Notes under the pieces: model-generated
What the model was told of the DNA's origin: nothing
Seen by the model: only the letters and a program-made list of their open reading frames with translations
Databases searched by the model: none
Source: Epiperipatus broadwayi
Lineage: Eukaryota; Onychophora; Udeonychophora; Euonychophora; Peripatidae
Direction of reading: 5' to 3'
Assembly: GCA_028023455.1 (NCBI GenBank)
Contig: JAQFVV010001067.1
Span: forward strand, 1 to 64,000
DNA length: 64,000 nucleotides
Position numbers and translations under genes: made by a program
Shown here: piece after piece, positions 43,981 to 54,925 of the stretch
Layout of the letters: each line of letters opens with the position of its first letter
Position numbering within the stretch: the stretch's first letter is position 1

Positions 43981-43999
43981 CACAACAGTTGGGCAGCCA
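43981..43999 (-). promoter_or_regulatory. Second E3 PBS-like site
   Basis: On the minus strand TGGCTGCCCAACTGTTGTGG, preceded by a TATGTTTT linker like the one beside LTR-C. It resembles TGGCACCCAACTGGGGCC at 45,425 and the tRNA-Lys complement, but is more diverged. Confidence 0.45.
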
Positions 44000-44021
44000 A
44001 AAACATAAAAATAACACACAT

Positions 44022-44197
44022 TTAATAATTTCTTTTGACTCGATGATTGATAGAACTTATAAATTTAGTTCTAATGGGTGAGAACTACTATTAGAATTAA
44101 TATTATATTATTTGCGTGAGGCAAATAGAACAAAGGAGCTCATCAAGTCGAAAGATTATTGGCATATAATTAAAAATAAATGACATTAATAAAGCAC

Positions 44198-44237
<40 letters not shown>

Positions 44238-45384
44238 ATAAATGAACTGCCAAGTAAGAAAATAAAAGTTTAAAGACTAGAGGTTGAGAAAATTACGATA
44301 TAAGTTTACAGTAGCATGAATCAAAGGTTTTATAAAGATTATTACATTATAAATGAGAAGAGCTCTTAAAGGGAGTGTAAAGTAAAGTTCAGAAACTGGC
44401 GAGAAAGCTTAAGGTTCATTACGGAAATATATTACCTATTTCTTCCGGGGCTGGTTTCCTTATTTTACACATCCGGGTGAGGAAAACATAGGCACCATTT
44501 GGTCAATTACTTGAACAGTATTTTAGTGGCTTTTCATCATTTTCATGATCTTAGCAGCATGATTGGACTGGAAAAGATTCAGCAGCTTCATTGAAGATTT
44601 CAGGGGACTTCAGGAACCGCAGCCAGATTCCTGACATTTTAGCCCTTCACCATGATCAAAGCACTATTTAAATTTATGATTTTGAAATGCACAGAATTCA
44701 CTGCACTTCTCTACAACAAAGATGGCTTCTCTTTCTCCAAACTTTTCAGAGCTATATACCTGTCCTCTGATGCCTTCAGGCTAGCGCTTCTTTCATTATC
44801 AATGTTTTTAGATTTACTGGGTGTTTTTAGATACATTCTTTCGATAAGGCTTTCAAACTCATTAACTTGAATTCATTTTCTAATTAGAAAATGAATTCTT
44901 AAAATCAGAAAATGATTTTAATTAGGAAATCCTTATCTTTTTTCTAATTAATAAAACTTTAACTGTTTTTTTTGGAAAGGGAAAATGTGAAAGCTTATCG
45001 AAAGAATGTGAAAGCTTATCGAAAGAATGTAGCTTTTAATCAATAAAACTTTAACAATCTATTTAAAAATAAAATCAAACATTCCTGACGCAATGAAACT
45101 TTCAAACAATTATCTATATTTAAATATTTACAAATATATACGCACAATCCACGCAGTTATAATACATATAAATTCATGAATAATTCTATTATGAATTTAT
45201 TAATAAAATTAATCAATTTAAATCTGAAACTAGTTATTTGAATGCACATTTATGAAATAAGTGATTCTTTATGGAAATTAGTGTGGGTTGATTGTATAAA
45301 GCCCCATTGCATTGGAAATTTAAGGTTAGTACTAGGGTTTGAAGTGGGCTTATGGCTAGAGGTCATGAAGCTAGGATTGAACTC
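44022..45384 (-). repeat. E3 LTR-B (partial)
   Basis: Collinear with LTR-A from about 39,497 to 40,902 and with the matching part of LTR-C. It lacks the first about 18 bases of the LTR (minus-strand start), where it is fused to tRNA-Lys sequence, and about 1.2 kb at the other end. A private 21-bp duplication (TGAAAGCTTATCGAAAGAA twice) lies at 44,987-45,030. Confidence 0.85.
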
Positions 45385-45425
45385 TTAATCTCAGGGTCAT
45401 GGGTTAGGGCCCCAGTTGGGTGCCA
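45382..45425 (+). other. tRNA-Lys 3' half including CCA, between two LTRs
   Basis: 44 bases that align to tRNA-Lys(CUU) from the anticodon loop to the 3' end: CTCTTAA loop, TCTCA stem, GGGTC, ATGGG T-stem, TTAGGGC loop, CCCA, GTTGGGTG and CCA. Differences from the common animal sequence are few: two look like CpG decay (CG to CA, CG to TG), one base is missing in the T-stem side and the T loop is altered. The terminal CCA is not encoded in eukaryotic tRNA genes, so the source was mature tRNA or a PBS copied from it. Not a functional tRNA gene, since the 5' half is absent. Coordinates overlap LTR-B by three shared bases. Confidence 0.8.
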
Positions 45426-45437
45426 AAAACATAACCA

Positions 45438-48072
45438 TGTACCAGTTGAAAAACCCATCAAAAGAACTGCAAGTCAGATCCAAACTCAGGCAGCTCAAAA
45501 CTGAATTCAAACCCAACTCAAGCTCAGATTAGTAGAAATTGATAGCACAGTGCTATGCGCCAAGAAACTAGCTCAATTGTTGGTGAGGATCAGAGACCCC
45601 TGAACTGACATTAATATCTGATAATAAACTGACTAAAAATAATTTTAAATCGAATCATATGTATATGTTCGGGTTGCCAACACAGACAGTGAGTTTTAAC
45701 ATTAAAATAATTATGAAAGAATTAAGAACTAAGCAACCAAGTGTGTTTAGAAAATATTTAATAATAATTTTTTTGGTTTGAATTTTAAATGAAGATTAAA
45801 TTAATTAATTCTAGTCCTTAAACAAAGTTTACAGTTATAAGAGTGGTGGTCCTTATTATATGCCAATGAGTATTATGCAATATTTGAAAGTTTATGTCTA
45901 TGCCCCCCACAAGAAATAAAAGGCAGATAAAGGTATTCATTAGTAAAGAAAATTATTACTCTAATTTTATACGAAAGAATGTGATATTTATTTCACATTC
46001 GCAAATCCATTTGTGAAGAGCAAGACACATATTTTAGGGCATAACTTTTAATCTTTATTAGAAAACTTATTTTGAGATATAACAAAGGATTTGTTGGACT
46101 TTAATTTAAATCACTTCATCATGAATTATGAGCATCAGAGCGGGCTTTACTGGAACAGAGAGGTAATGGTGCTGACGAATTATGAGCTATAAAGTGAAAT
46201 TGATAGATGATGGCTAGTCGATAATCGAAGTCCTATGGTGGCTTGATCTGACAAGTCTTATGCCCTTTGACTAATATGAACAGGAGAGGAAGTTCTTTCT
46301 TCCTCACTAATTTAAAATAACAGAAATTATCACCGACCAGCCTAACGGAGCGGAAGATTGCCCTACGTCAGCAACGTTCGACGATGATGACTTGAGAATC
46401 ATCGTTTCAATACTAAAACCCATATAGAATGCTCTATGTGATGACTTGATCAAATGAATTAAAGTCAAACGAGCTTTTAACTAACATTATTTCAAAGCAT
46501 TTATCAAATTATATTAGTTATGCCCCAATCATCATGTCCTTCCTAAATATTAATAGACAGTGAAAACAATTAGAATATACTGATTTGATTCCTTTATTGG
46601 CCTTTTTGCAAAAACATTTTAAGATTATATATGAATAAATACATGTTGGTGAATACGAGAAAATAGCTGGGGCATAGATTAGAAACAGAGCTAATAATTT
46701 ATTATTAGCCAATTATAAAAATAGTAAACATGTTATAATTTCTTTCGACTCGATGATTGACAGAACTTATAAATTTAGTTGTAATGGGCGAGAACTACTA
46801 TTAGAATATATATTATATTGTTTGCGTGAGGCAAATAGAACAAAGGAGCTCATCGAGTTGAAAGATTATTGGCATATGATTAAAAATAAATGACATTAAT
46901 AAAGCACACAAATATATATATATAATATAATAAATGAACTGCCAAGTAAGAAAAGAGAAAGTTTAAAGACTAGAAGTTGAGAGAATTATGATATAAGTGT
47001 ACAGTAGCCTGAATAAAAGGTTTTATAAAGATTATTACATTATAAATGAAAAGAGCTCTTAAAGGGAGTGTAAAGTAAAGTTCGGAAACTGGCCAGAAAG
47101 ATTAAGGTTCATTACGAAAATATATTACCCATTTCTTCCAGGGCTGGTTCCCTTATTTTACACATCTGGGTGAGGAAAATGTAGGCACCATTTGGTCGAT
47201 TACTTGAACAGTATTTTAGTGGCTTTTCATCATTTTCATGATCTTAGCAGCATGATTGGACCGGAAAAGATTCAGCAGCTTCATTGAAGATTTCAGGGGA
47301 CTTCAGGAACCGCAGCCAGATTCCTGACATTTTAGCCCTTCACCATGATCAAAGCACTATTTAAATTTATGATTTTGAAACCCACAGAATTCACTGCACT
47401 TCTCTACAACAAAGATGGCTTCTCTTTCTCCAAACTTTTCAGAGCTATATATCTGTCCTCTGATGCCTTCAGGCTAGCACTTCTTTCATTACCAATGTTT
47501 TTAGATTTACTGGGTGTTTTTAGATACATTCCTTCGATAAGGCTTTTAAACTTATTAACTTGAATTCATTTTGTAATTAGAAAATGAATTATTAAAATCA
47601 GAAAATGATTTTAATTAGGAAATCCTTATGTTTTTTCTAATTAATAAAACTTTAACTGTTGTTTTTGGAAAGGGAAAATCTGAAAGCTTATCGAAAAAAT
47701 GTAGCTTTTAATCAATAAAACTTTAACAAATTATTTAAAAATAAAATCAAACATTCCCAACGCAATGAAACTTTCAAACAATTATCTATATTTAAATATT
47801 TACAAATATATACGCACAATCCACGCAGTTATAATACATATAAATTCATGAATAATTCTATCATGAATTTATTAATAAAATTAATCAATTTAAATCTGAA
47901 AGTAGTTATTTGAATACACATTTATGAAATAAGTTATTCTTTATGGAAATTAGCGTGGGTTGAACATATAAAGCCCCATTGCATCGGAAATTTAAGGTTA
48001 GTACTAGGGTTTGAAGTGGGCTTATGACTAAAGGTCATGAAGCTGGGATTGAACTCAGATCCAACTGCTTCA
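45438..48072 (-). repeat. E3 LTR-C (5' LTR, 2.64 kb)
   Basis: Plus-strand start TGTACCAG, end AACTGCTTCA followed by (TA)n. On the minus strand a TATAAAACC promoter-like box lies at about 47,018-47,026. A 16-base insertion (about 45,670-45,690) and 53 bases missing from LTR-A distinguish it. Confidence 0.88.
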
Positions 48073-48090
48073 ATATATATATATATATTA
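48073..48090. repeat. (TA)n at the right end of E3
   Basis: TA repeat directly after the LTR end; E3's left flank (38,255-38,267) is also TA-rich. Confidence 0.9.
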
Positions 48091-48099
48091 GCTGTTGTA

Positions 48100-48981
48100 T
48101 GTACAAATATATTCATAGTATAAATAAATATAATATATGTCAATATTAATTTTAATTTGATATCTCATTTATTTACCATTGGAAAATTTTTTGCAGCAAT
48201 ACATATATAACACAACATACTCTCTTTATGTCTTTCCTGGTGATATCCAATTTAATATTTCTTGTCTAAAACATTATCTATGTATGTCCAAACAATATTT
48301 ATCTTGTTTTGATAATCATTTACTATAATGTTTATTTATTGTTTGACTAATTCTTTTATTGTTTATGCACTTCTTGACTTTCATGCACATCTTCACCATT
48401 AATCCATTTCTGTAATTACCTTTTATTTTTTCCATCACCATCCAAAACTCATTTCTGTATGTAATGATACATGTCTTTATTGTGTCATGCATTCAACATT
48501 TATTTTATTTTGATATATTCTGATCCTATAATATCCTATTTAATACCAATATAGCATAATATCCAGTACATTTTTTTCTTTTACAGCTTCATCTGCTGTT
48601 CTCTTTTGTCTGTTCTTTATGCTTAGATATTTACATTACTCTTATTTTTCTGTTATTCAATTTCTGATGTTATATTGTTTTGCGTTCATCCTGGTACACG
48701 TTTTTTGTATGTCATATTGATTTCTATGTTCCATTTTTTATACTTCTCTATTAATTTTTTAGCCATAATAATGCAAATGATCATACGACTGAACCAAATT
48801 TTTTTGATCATCCACTAGCACAATATATAAAAATTTTATTGTTAATAAGGCATGATCTAGATACAATTTAGATAATGTAGGTGATGGACAATCTGTCTGT
48901 ATGAGTCATTTGGTTATCTTTATATTATTTGAAGTCATATTTCCTATTTTTATATATTCTATTAGATTTAATTAAATTAGA
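48100..48981 (-). pseudogene. Minus-strand LINE, RT C-terminal half (split by RTE)
   Basis: Continuation of the LINE at 53,082-54,560. On the minus strand the frame reads through 'TDRLSITYII' (decayed QGCPLSPTLF motif), 'LYLDHALL' and 'VDDQKNLVQSYDHLL' (the catalytic -DDQ box). It then shows 'IEINMTYKK' and 'NITSEIE.QKNKS', which match the segment before the YLG block of such RTs, and a weak remnant of the 'YGSE.W' region. Many stops and frameshifts. A six-base ATTAGA at 48,976-48,981 is the target duplication shared with 53,076-53,081. Confidence 0.6.
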
Positions 48982-50898
48982 ACTTGCAAAAATTAACAGA
49001 TTTTAACATGATTCAGATGTGAATGAAATCAATAGAAAAATAACTGATACACTATTAAAAAATACAACAATATATATCTGGTAAAAAAAGAAGCAATTGA
49101 CCAGTAAAATTTCTTCTGAGGCATGATAATTTATGGGGAAAAGAAATATAAAAATGCTGCATTAAGATGGTATTGAATATCTTAAATTTTATAAAGTGGT
49201 ATAAAAAAATTAATAATGATATAAGAAAATATAAATGGGAATGATAAAAAAAAAAGCTATAGAAGAGAAAAAAGTCTTAAGAGTGTAAAGCAATATATAG
49301 TTATTCATAAGAAACTTATTACTGCAATAAGAAAAAAAGATGAGACTATTACTAAAAAGAGAGATGACTTCCTGAAATATGTAGAAGTGTTTTATCAAGA
49401 ATTATATAGCAATAAAGAACAGCAAAAGTATTTCCTGCAATTACTATATCTTTTGAATTGCCTGGGATTTTAAATGAAGACATGCAATTAAATTTATGAA
49501 GAAGGGAAAAACTCCAATTAATGATGGAATTATAATCAATATTGTAAAAGAAATAGAAAAAATTTTGGTTAAATTATATATCAAATGTCTAAATGATAAA
49601 GATATACCAGATGATGAAGAATGCAGTATTAATATTAATATTTAAAAAAGGTTATAAAAAGATATTAGAAATTACAAACCTATCATTCATTCTTTTATCA
49701 GTTCTATACAAAATGTCTATTAAGTAATTACAACTCATCTACAGAAAACTTTGGATTTTAGCCAATCAAAAGAACAAGCTGGATTTTAAAATGTTTTTAG
49801 TACAGTGAATCACATTCAGGTATTGAGAGAAGTTATAGAAAGGGCCAATGAATATGAGTTGCCATTATGTTTTGGATTTTTAGATTGTAAAAAGTCATTT
49901 AATTCTGTACGCATTTAGATCATCAGGGTATAGACCCATGATATTATCATACTCTGAAAAATACTTATAAAAATGCAACAGCAACAATTATATTATATAA
50001 TGATACTAAAAAAATTAATATTGAGAAGGATGATTCCATATCTCCCAATACTTTTTATAGCAGTTCAAGAAATATTTTATGCATTAAAACAGGAAGCTAA
50101 GGGAGTAAAAGTAATTTGAGATTGTTTAAGTTATCTTGATTTTGCAAATTATGTACTTGTTTTAACAAATTCAGGGAATGTTGTAAAACATATTAGATGA
50201 AAGCAAGAAAGTGGGATTAAAAATAAATCTTAAATATATTAAGGTAATGTTCATTGGATTTTCTCAAAAAATGAAAATAAAGATTATTAATGATGAGTTA
50301 GAAGAAGTTAACAACTACAAATACCTTGGTCAAATTATTACTACAAATGAAACCATAATGGATGAAATTAATCATACAATTAAACTTGGTTGGAATGCTT
50401 TTAATAGTGTAACGAGCACAGACGTTCGTTACATTGTTTTTTTATATATAATTATTAAACAAGTTAAAATAAAAAGTTCGCATTTAAAAACTTTCTTTAA
50501 AAATTAAAAATTGAAATTAAAATATCGTCTTAAACTCTTATATATTAAGTCACACAGATAATGAAAAATTATTAAAATAAAATTTTTATTAAAGAAAAGG
50601 TATTTTTAAAACTAAGTTTTAAAAAAGATTTGGAGATAAAATTATATCTTTAAATTTGTCTTGAAATATATTTTTGATTTGGAAAACAGGGTAATTAATT
50701 AGAAATGGAAATGATTGTTAATTAGTTAAATTAAAACTAGCCTTGAGCATTTAAATGTAATAACCTCAGTCAGATAGAAAAAAAAAAAAAAAACAATAGA
50801 AACTGATTAGCCAATGAAAGAAATCCATTTGGGAAATCGGACCTCAGCGAAAGAATCATCACTCCATGACGCAATGTTAATTCAATCCTTGACATTAA

Positions 50899-50908
50899 TA
50901 TAAAAAGG
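50899..50908 (+). promoter_or_regulatory. TATA box of E4
   Basis: TATAAAAAGG, about 490 bases into the LTR; its place and surroundings match the E1 and E2 LTR promoters and set E4's orientation as plus. Confidence 0.6.
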
Positions 50909-52528
50909 ACAGGTTTTGGAAAGCTTGGTAGTTAGTGACTGGAAATTGATTGTTTATTGACGATGTAACAGCTAGGTGTTAGTGCTGGGGGGATTGAAAA
51001 AGACGCACAGCTTCAATCCCTTCAGTTCTGTAAGAAAGGAAGAAAAATGGGCCATTGTTTCTTCATTGAGGACCAATTACACTAAAAAAAAAATAAAAAT
51101 CTCCAAAGGATAAATAAATCGATCAACCGGATATGAATCTTCGGACGATGTGGGAATTCACTTTCAAACGGCAAGGAATATACGAAGATGAACTATTTCA
51201 ATAACCGTAAGACTTTAAAATTTATGAACAGTAAATTGAAAACTTTCCAGATTTAAATGATTTCAATATTATTCTATCTGACCAACATTATTTTATTAAT
51301 TAGTTATAATTTTATTTAATGTATTTAATTTGTAAAATCATTTCCATTTATTTATTTATTTATTTAATTTTGTTCTTTAAGTTTTATTATGATTTCTGTT
51401 TTCCGTTAAATAAATTATAAAAAAATGTTAAACTTAAGTCGGGCGTGAATGGCTGTATCGATTTGTAAAGATATATTAAGGGAGGGTAATCTTGGGTTGT
51501 TCATTTCGTAGTTGAATTGGTTCGATGGATTGGATATATTTATGTAATTAGTAGGTGTAATATGAGATCCGCCACGGGCAGGATTATAGATATATGCCAC
51601 ACACCCTCTGTTTGCCTATGGATGGGTTTGTAAGTCGGCAGAATACCGCAGCCCATTCCTATGGAGTTTTTAGTTTATTGATCTACTTGCCCACAGATGT
51701 CACATCCCTGTGGGTGGAGAGTCAATGTCGTTTCTATTTCTACATATTGTTCAGATGTACATTCCTGACAATATTGTTGTGTTGTCGTATCATGCTACAT
51801 CGAATACATGAATGTATCAGGTGGATTGGCGCCAGTTGATTGCGAAATGTGTTGCCTAAGGTTAAGTAGGGATAGAATATTTTATTTTTAAATGCAAATC
51901 TATGTAGTCGATTCAGGCTCGATCCTAAATAAAACTATTAAATTTAAGTTGTTTATAGACGCTTGCATGGATTGTTTATCGGTTAACTACGTTTTGCGTT
52001 TCATATTTGATCAAAATATATAGACATTCGATAAATAATGATACCTTACGGTGAGTATCTAAAAATGTATTTATTCGGATGTCTTTTAAGTTATTGGTGA
52101 CGATGCAAGTATCTTACGATGAATACTAGAGGGTTTCTTATAATTCCCTATGCAATTGTCAGTAATCAATAATTTTGTATTTTGATCGTTTATGTTTACT
52201 TTGAAATGTTTTTGACCGTTGAAATCTATGTAACCGATCTATAGCAACATATTAAACAGGTTAATATAATCCCATCTGTGCGAACTTGATTAAAAATGTA
52301 ATATAAAGTAAAATCAAAGTAAAAAAAAATAATGTTAAATGTTAAATTAAATGTAAATCACTAAAGTAATTTTAAACCTTATATATATATGTGCATAAAT
52401 AAATGTTTGTATGTGATTTACTGGCAGTGGCTTACTTTATTCTTTTATATCCTAGTAAATGATATTATTAAATCTCTGCTATTCCACTGAGCTAGTGACA
52501 TGGGCTAACGACCGGAATCAAAATTTAA

Positions 52529-52557
52529 GAAAAAAAAAAATATATATATTTTTTTTT
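52529..52557. repeat. A-run/TA/T-run hairpin inside E4
   Basis: About ten A, then TATATATAT, then ten T, a perfect short palindrome just before the conserved terminal hairpin. Confidence 0.8.
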
Positions 52558-52558
52558 T

Positions 52559-52640
52559 GACTCACGTATCTGCCTACTTTATAAATTTTTCTAGGTTCAA
52601 ATGCCTAGATGGCGCCCCGTAGTGCAGTTTACGTGAAGTC
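52559..52640 (+). promoter_or_regulatory. Conserved stem-loop near the E4 LTR end
   Basis: GACTCACGTA pairs with TACGTGAAGTC at the outer end, CTGC with GCAG further in, and CTAGG with CCTAG in a central hairpin around GGTTCAAATGCC. The homologous fragment at 54,838-54,906 (opposite strand) has CCAGG/CCTGG in that stem, a compensatory T-A to C-G pair change, and a perfect outer stem. The GGTTCAAATGCC core looks like a tRNA T-arm/B box. Function unknown. Confidence 0.55.
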
Positions 52641-53081
52641 GTTTTCTCCGGATCGTTACAATAGAAATAATGTAATATCAAAAGCAAATATGCGTATGAG
52701 TTTGAAAAGGAAGATTTTTAATAAATGTAAGGAAAGATGAATGTTAGAAATAATAAGAGATCAAAAACAAAACACACAGTTGAGAGAGTAAACAAGTGTT
52801 ATTGACATCATTGAAAGAAGTAAGAGATTAAATTGGAATTGGGTTGGATATATTGCACAAAGGACTATAATACATGGACAGTTAAAATCTTAAACTGGAT
52901 TTCAAAAGATAGTAAAAAAAACCTAGAAAAAACTCACATGATATGGATTGATGAAATAAGGAAGTGGTGCTGGAAGGCTGTGGAGAAGAAAGTCTAGAAA
53001 TCATAAAAGATGGATTGAACTTGGAGGGACTTTCATTCTGCAGTAAATCAGTAATGGTTGAAAAATATGATGATGATTAGA

Positions 53082-54560
53082 CAACTTTTTAATTGTTTTA
53101 ATAAGAATTATTTATGTTTCATTAACTCCCATGTTTTCTGCAGTGTTTTGAGAAGATCTATCATATGCCATTTTAATGTATTTATATAAAACTTATTTCT
53201 CCTGATTTCTTGCCATCTTCTTTTTTATTATCTGGATCACACAAAAACAATTGTTTTTTTTAAAACTTGATTGTTTTTCTGCTTCCAAACTTTTATAATT
53301 ATATTCAATTTAATTTCTGAATTTTTTTCACATTTCATCTCATTAAATTAGTCATTGATATTTCTCTATAATTTTTATAACCATCCATTTTGTTCTCTTT
53401 ATGAATTGTAGTAATATATGACATTTTTAATTCACTAAGGATACCACTGTTAATAATGCAGATTTGAAACAACCCATTTAATTGTTTGAATAACTTTTTA
53501 CTTCAATTTTTAACTTACTGAAATAATATTCTACTAGATCAGTAGTCTTCCTGTTTTTAATGATTTGCATGCCATTCTAATTTCAATACCTTTTAATAAT
53601 TTTAGGATATGCTATCATTTCTATATTTTGTTTTTCATCTACCTTCTAAAATCCTCTCTTATTTTCTGTTAAAAAATTTCCAAAATATTGTTTCCATTTT
53701 GTCATTATAATTTGTGGTATTATATCTCTTTATTTTTCTTTTTTAAACTCTTGATCATTTTAATGAATCAAGTCTTTTACAATTCTTTTCTCATATTTTA
53801 TATTTCTTTTTTGTTATTTTTTTTTGTGCTCTAATTAGATTTTTTTGTATTTAATACTATATCTTTTTTAGTGTTTAAATATTTCTAATACCAGTTGTCT
53901 TTTTTTTTCTCTCATTTTCTATTTTCCATCTCTTCAAATATAGTTTTTTTTTCTATAATCATTTTGTATATATCCAATGCTTCTTTTGCATTTCCATGTA
54001 TATAATTTTTGTATAATTATAAGATTCTACTGTGGATTCAAACTGCTTTTTAATTGTAACTTTTCATTAAGTAATTATACATGCAATCTTTAAACATTTT
54101 TGTTCTAAATAATCATTTTTCCTTTATTCCTCCATTCTTTTCATTGGTCTGTAAGTGTGACTTTATTCCTGATATAAATATTATCTTCATTATAAGAAAA
54201 TTGTGATCATAACCACAGGATAGTTCTCTGCATTCTCTTACATTTAGTATTTTAAAATGCATTGTCTGTTTTGTTCTATCTGTTATAGATTTAAAGTGTT
54301 GTGCATTCTGAATTCATGTATATTTTTTAATTTCTTTATATTGATAAAAGCCATCCAGTATTTTCAAATTATTTCGTTTTTATGTATAAAGCCTTAGATT
54401 ATTCTGCATAGATTTAACTGAATGTTTAAGTAATTTGTCAAATTTTAAACAAGTTTTTTAGCTAAAAGTTTTTGTTAATCTTAACTCTAATTCCTGAATA
54501 TTATATTTTTAAAAAAATAATATTTTTTAACTTTTACAAAGCAATTTTTGCTTGCTTATA
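53082..54560 (-). pseudogene. Minus-strand LINE, endonuclease and RT N-terminal half
   Basis: On the minus strand from about 54,440: 'FYQYKEIKKYT', 'FKSITDRTKQTMHFKILNVR', 'SCGYDHNFLI', which is the end of an apurinic endonuclease domain of RTE-like LINEs (..DYI......VR..RGA..GSDH.L). A linker region with 'MTKWKQYF' follows near 53,705. Near 53,160-53,090 comes 'MAYDRS' (RT motif A, F/YDRV), then 'GVNET' and 'LIKTIK'. Here it is cut by the RTE insertion and continues at 48,981. Five-prime truncated near a (TA)n tract. Heavily mutated. Confidence 0.65.
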
Positions 54561-54567
54561 ACATTTA

Positions 54568-54570
<3 letters not shown>

Positions 54571-54616
<46 letters not shown>
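54571..54616. repeat. (TA)n microsatellite
   Basis: About 23 TA units at the 5' side of the minus-strand LINE. Confidence 0.95.
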
Positions 54617-54619
<3 letters not shown>

Positions 54620-54807
54620 TTATTCTTTATATTATAATATCACTCATTTTAAATTAACATTTAATAAATGTATTATTTTAAATTGTCTTGCATTTATTCA
54701 CACAACAATAATGAGATTAAATTTTCTCAATATATACATATGTCCATGTAGTTTTAATATCATAGTAATTATGCATGTTTAAAAAATTGGAGTTAACTCT
54801 TCGGTAT

Positions 54808-54925
54808 TGTAATGGTCAGATAGATCAAAGAGTCTTAGCGTATCTGCTGTACAGGGCACCACCAGGCCATTTGAACCTGGAAAATTTATAGAGTAGGCAG
54901 ATACGCACTGTTAAGATCCAATTTT
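54808..54925 (-). mobile_element. LTR-end fragment related to E4
   Basis: Reverse complement of the last about 110 bases of E4: TGTAATGGTC (E4: TGTAACGATC on that strand), GGGCACCACCAGGCCATTTG and TAGAGTAGGCAGATACG. It keeps the terminal stem-loop (54,838-54,906). Confidence 0.7.

Larger units (their letters stand above)
38268..48072 (-). mobile_element. LTR retroelement E3 complex, gag-only, three LTR copies
   Basis: Reading on the minus strand: LTR-C (48,072 to 45,438), a 12-nt linker, a tRNA-Lys 3'-half complement (45,425 to 45,382), partial LTR-B (45,384 to 44,022), a second PBS-like site (43,999), a 1.6-kb leader, gag (42,407 to 41,307), a polypurine tract (40,938 to 40,925) and LTR-A (40,924 to 38,268). 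Orientation follows from gag, PBS and PPT. No pol-like sequence is present in the 3-kb internal region. LTRs are about 2.65 kb with TG...CA ends (TGAAGCAG...TGGTACA). Both outer flanks are TA-rich. The extra LTR suggests recombination or integration of an aberrant replication product. Confidence 0.8.
50408..52660 (+). mobile_element. Solo LTR E4 (2.25 kb)
   Basis: Begins TGTAACGAGC and ends GGATCGTTACA; the terminal eight bases are inverted repeats (TGTAACGA/TCGTTACA) as in LTRs, and the 4-bp duplication fits an LTR-element integrase. There is a TATA box at 50,899, a TTCAATCC-type segment just upstream as in E1/E2, a candidate donor AACC|GTAAGA at about 51,207, and a polyadenylation-like AATAAA at about 51,409. 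No coding sequence. A matching internal region is absent, so it arose by LTR-LTR recombination. Open frames at 51,415-51,839 are not supported. Confidence 0.85.
50404..52664. repeat. 4-bp target-site duplications of E4 (ATAG)
   Basis: ATAG at 50,404-50,407 and again at 52,661-52,664. Removing E4 and one ATAG restores the RTE reading frame across the join. Confidence 0.88.
48982..53075 (+). mobile_element. RTE-type LINE copy 2, 5'-truncated, split by a solo LTR
   Basis: Plus-strand RTE ORF2 fragments in order: 'NEINRKITDTLL', 'DDFLKYVEVFYQELYSNKEQ', 'KKGKTPINDGI', 'YIKCLNDKDIPDD', 'RNYKPI', 'QKTLDFSQSKEQAGF', 'HIQVLREVIERANEYELPL', 'DCKKSFNSV', then 'EEVNNYKYLGQII' and 'IKLGWNAFN' up to 50,403. 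After the solo LTR E4 (50,408-52,660) the frame resumes with 'SLKRKIFNKC', and the last part has 'IIERSKRLNWNWVGYIA' and 'WIELGGTF'. The 3' end is ATGATGATG, typical of RTE. It is flanked by ATTAGA duplications. Multiple stops make it inactive; without E4 it is about 1.84 kb. Confidence 0.85.

Noticed and set aside
45382-45425. A functional tRNA-Lys gene
   Set aside because: Only the 3' half is present, with an encoded CCA and LTR sequence on both sides.
51415-51839. Open frames inside solo LTR E4
   Set aside because: Chance frames in LTR DNA; no domain and no homologous frame in the other LTRs.
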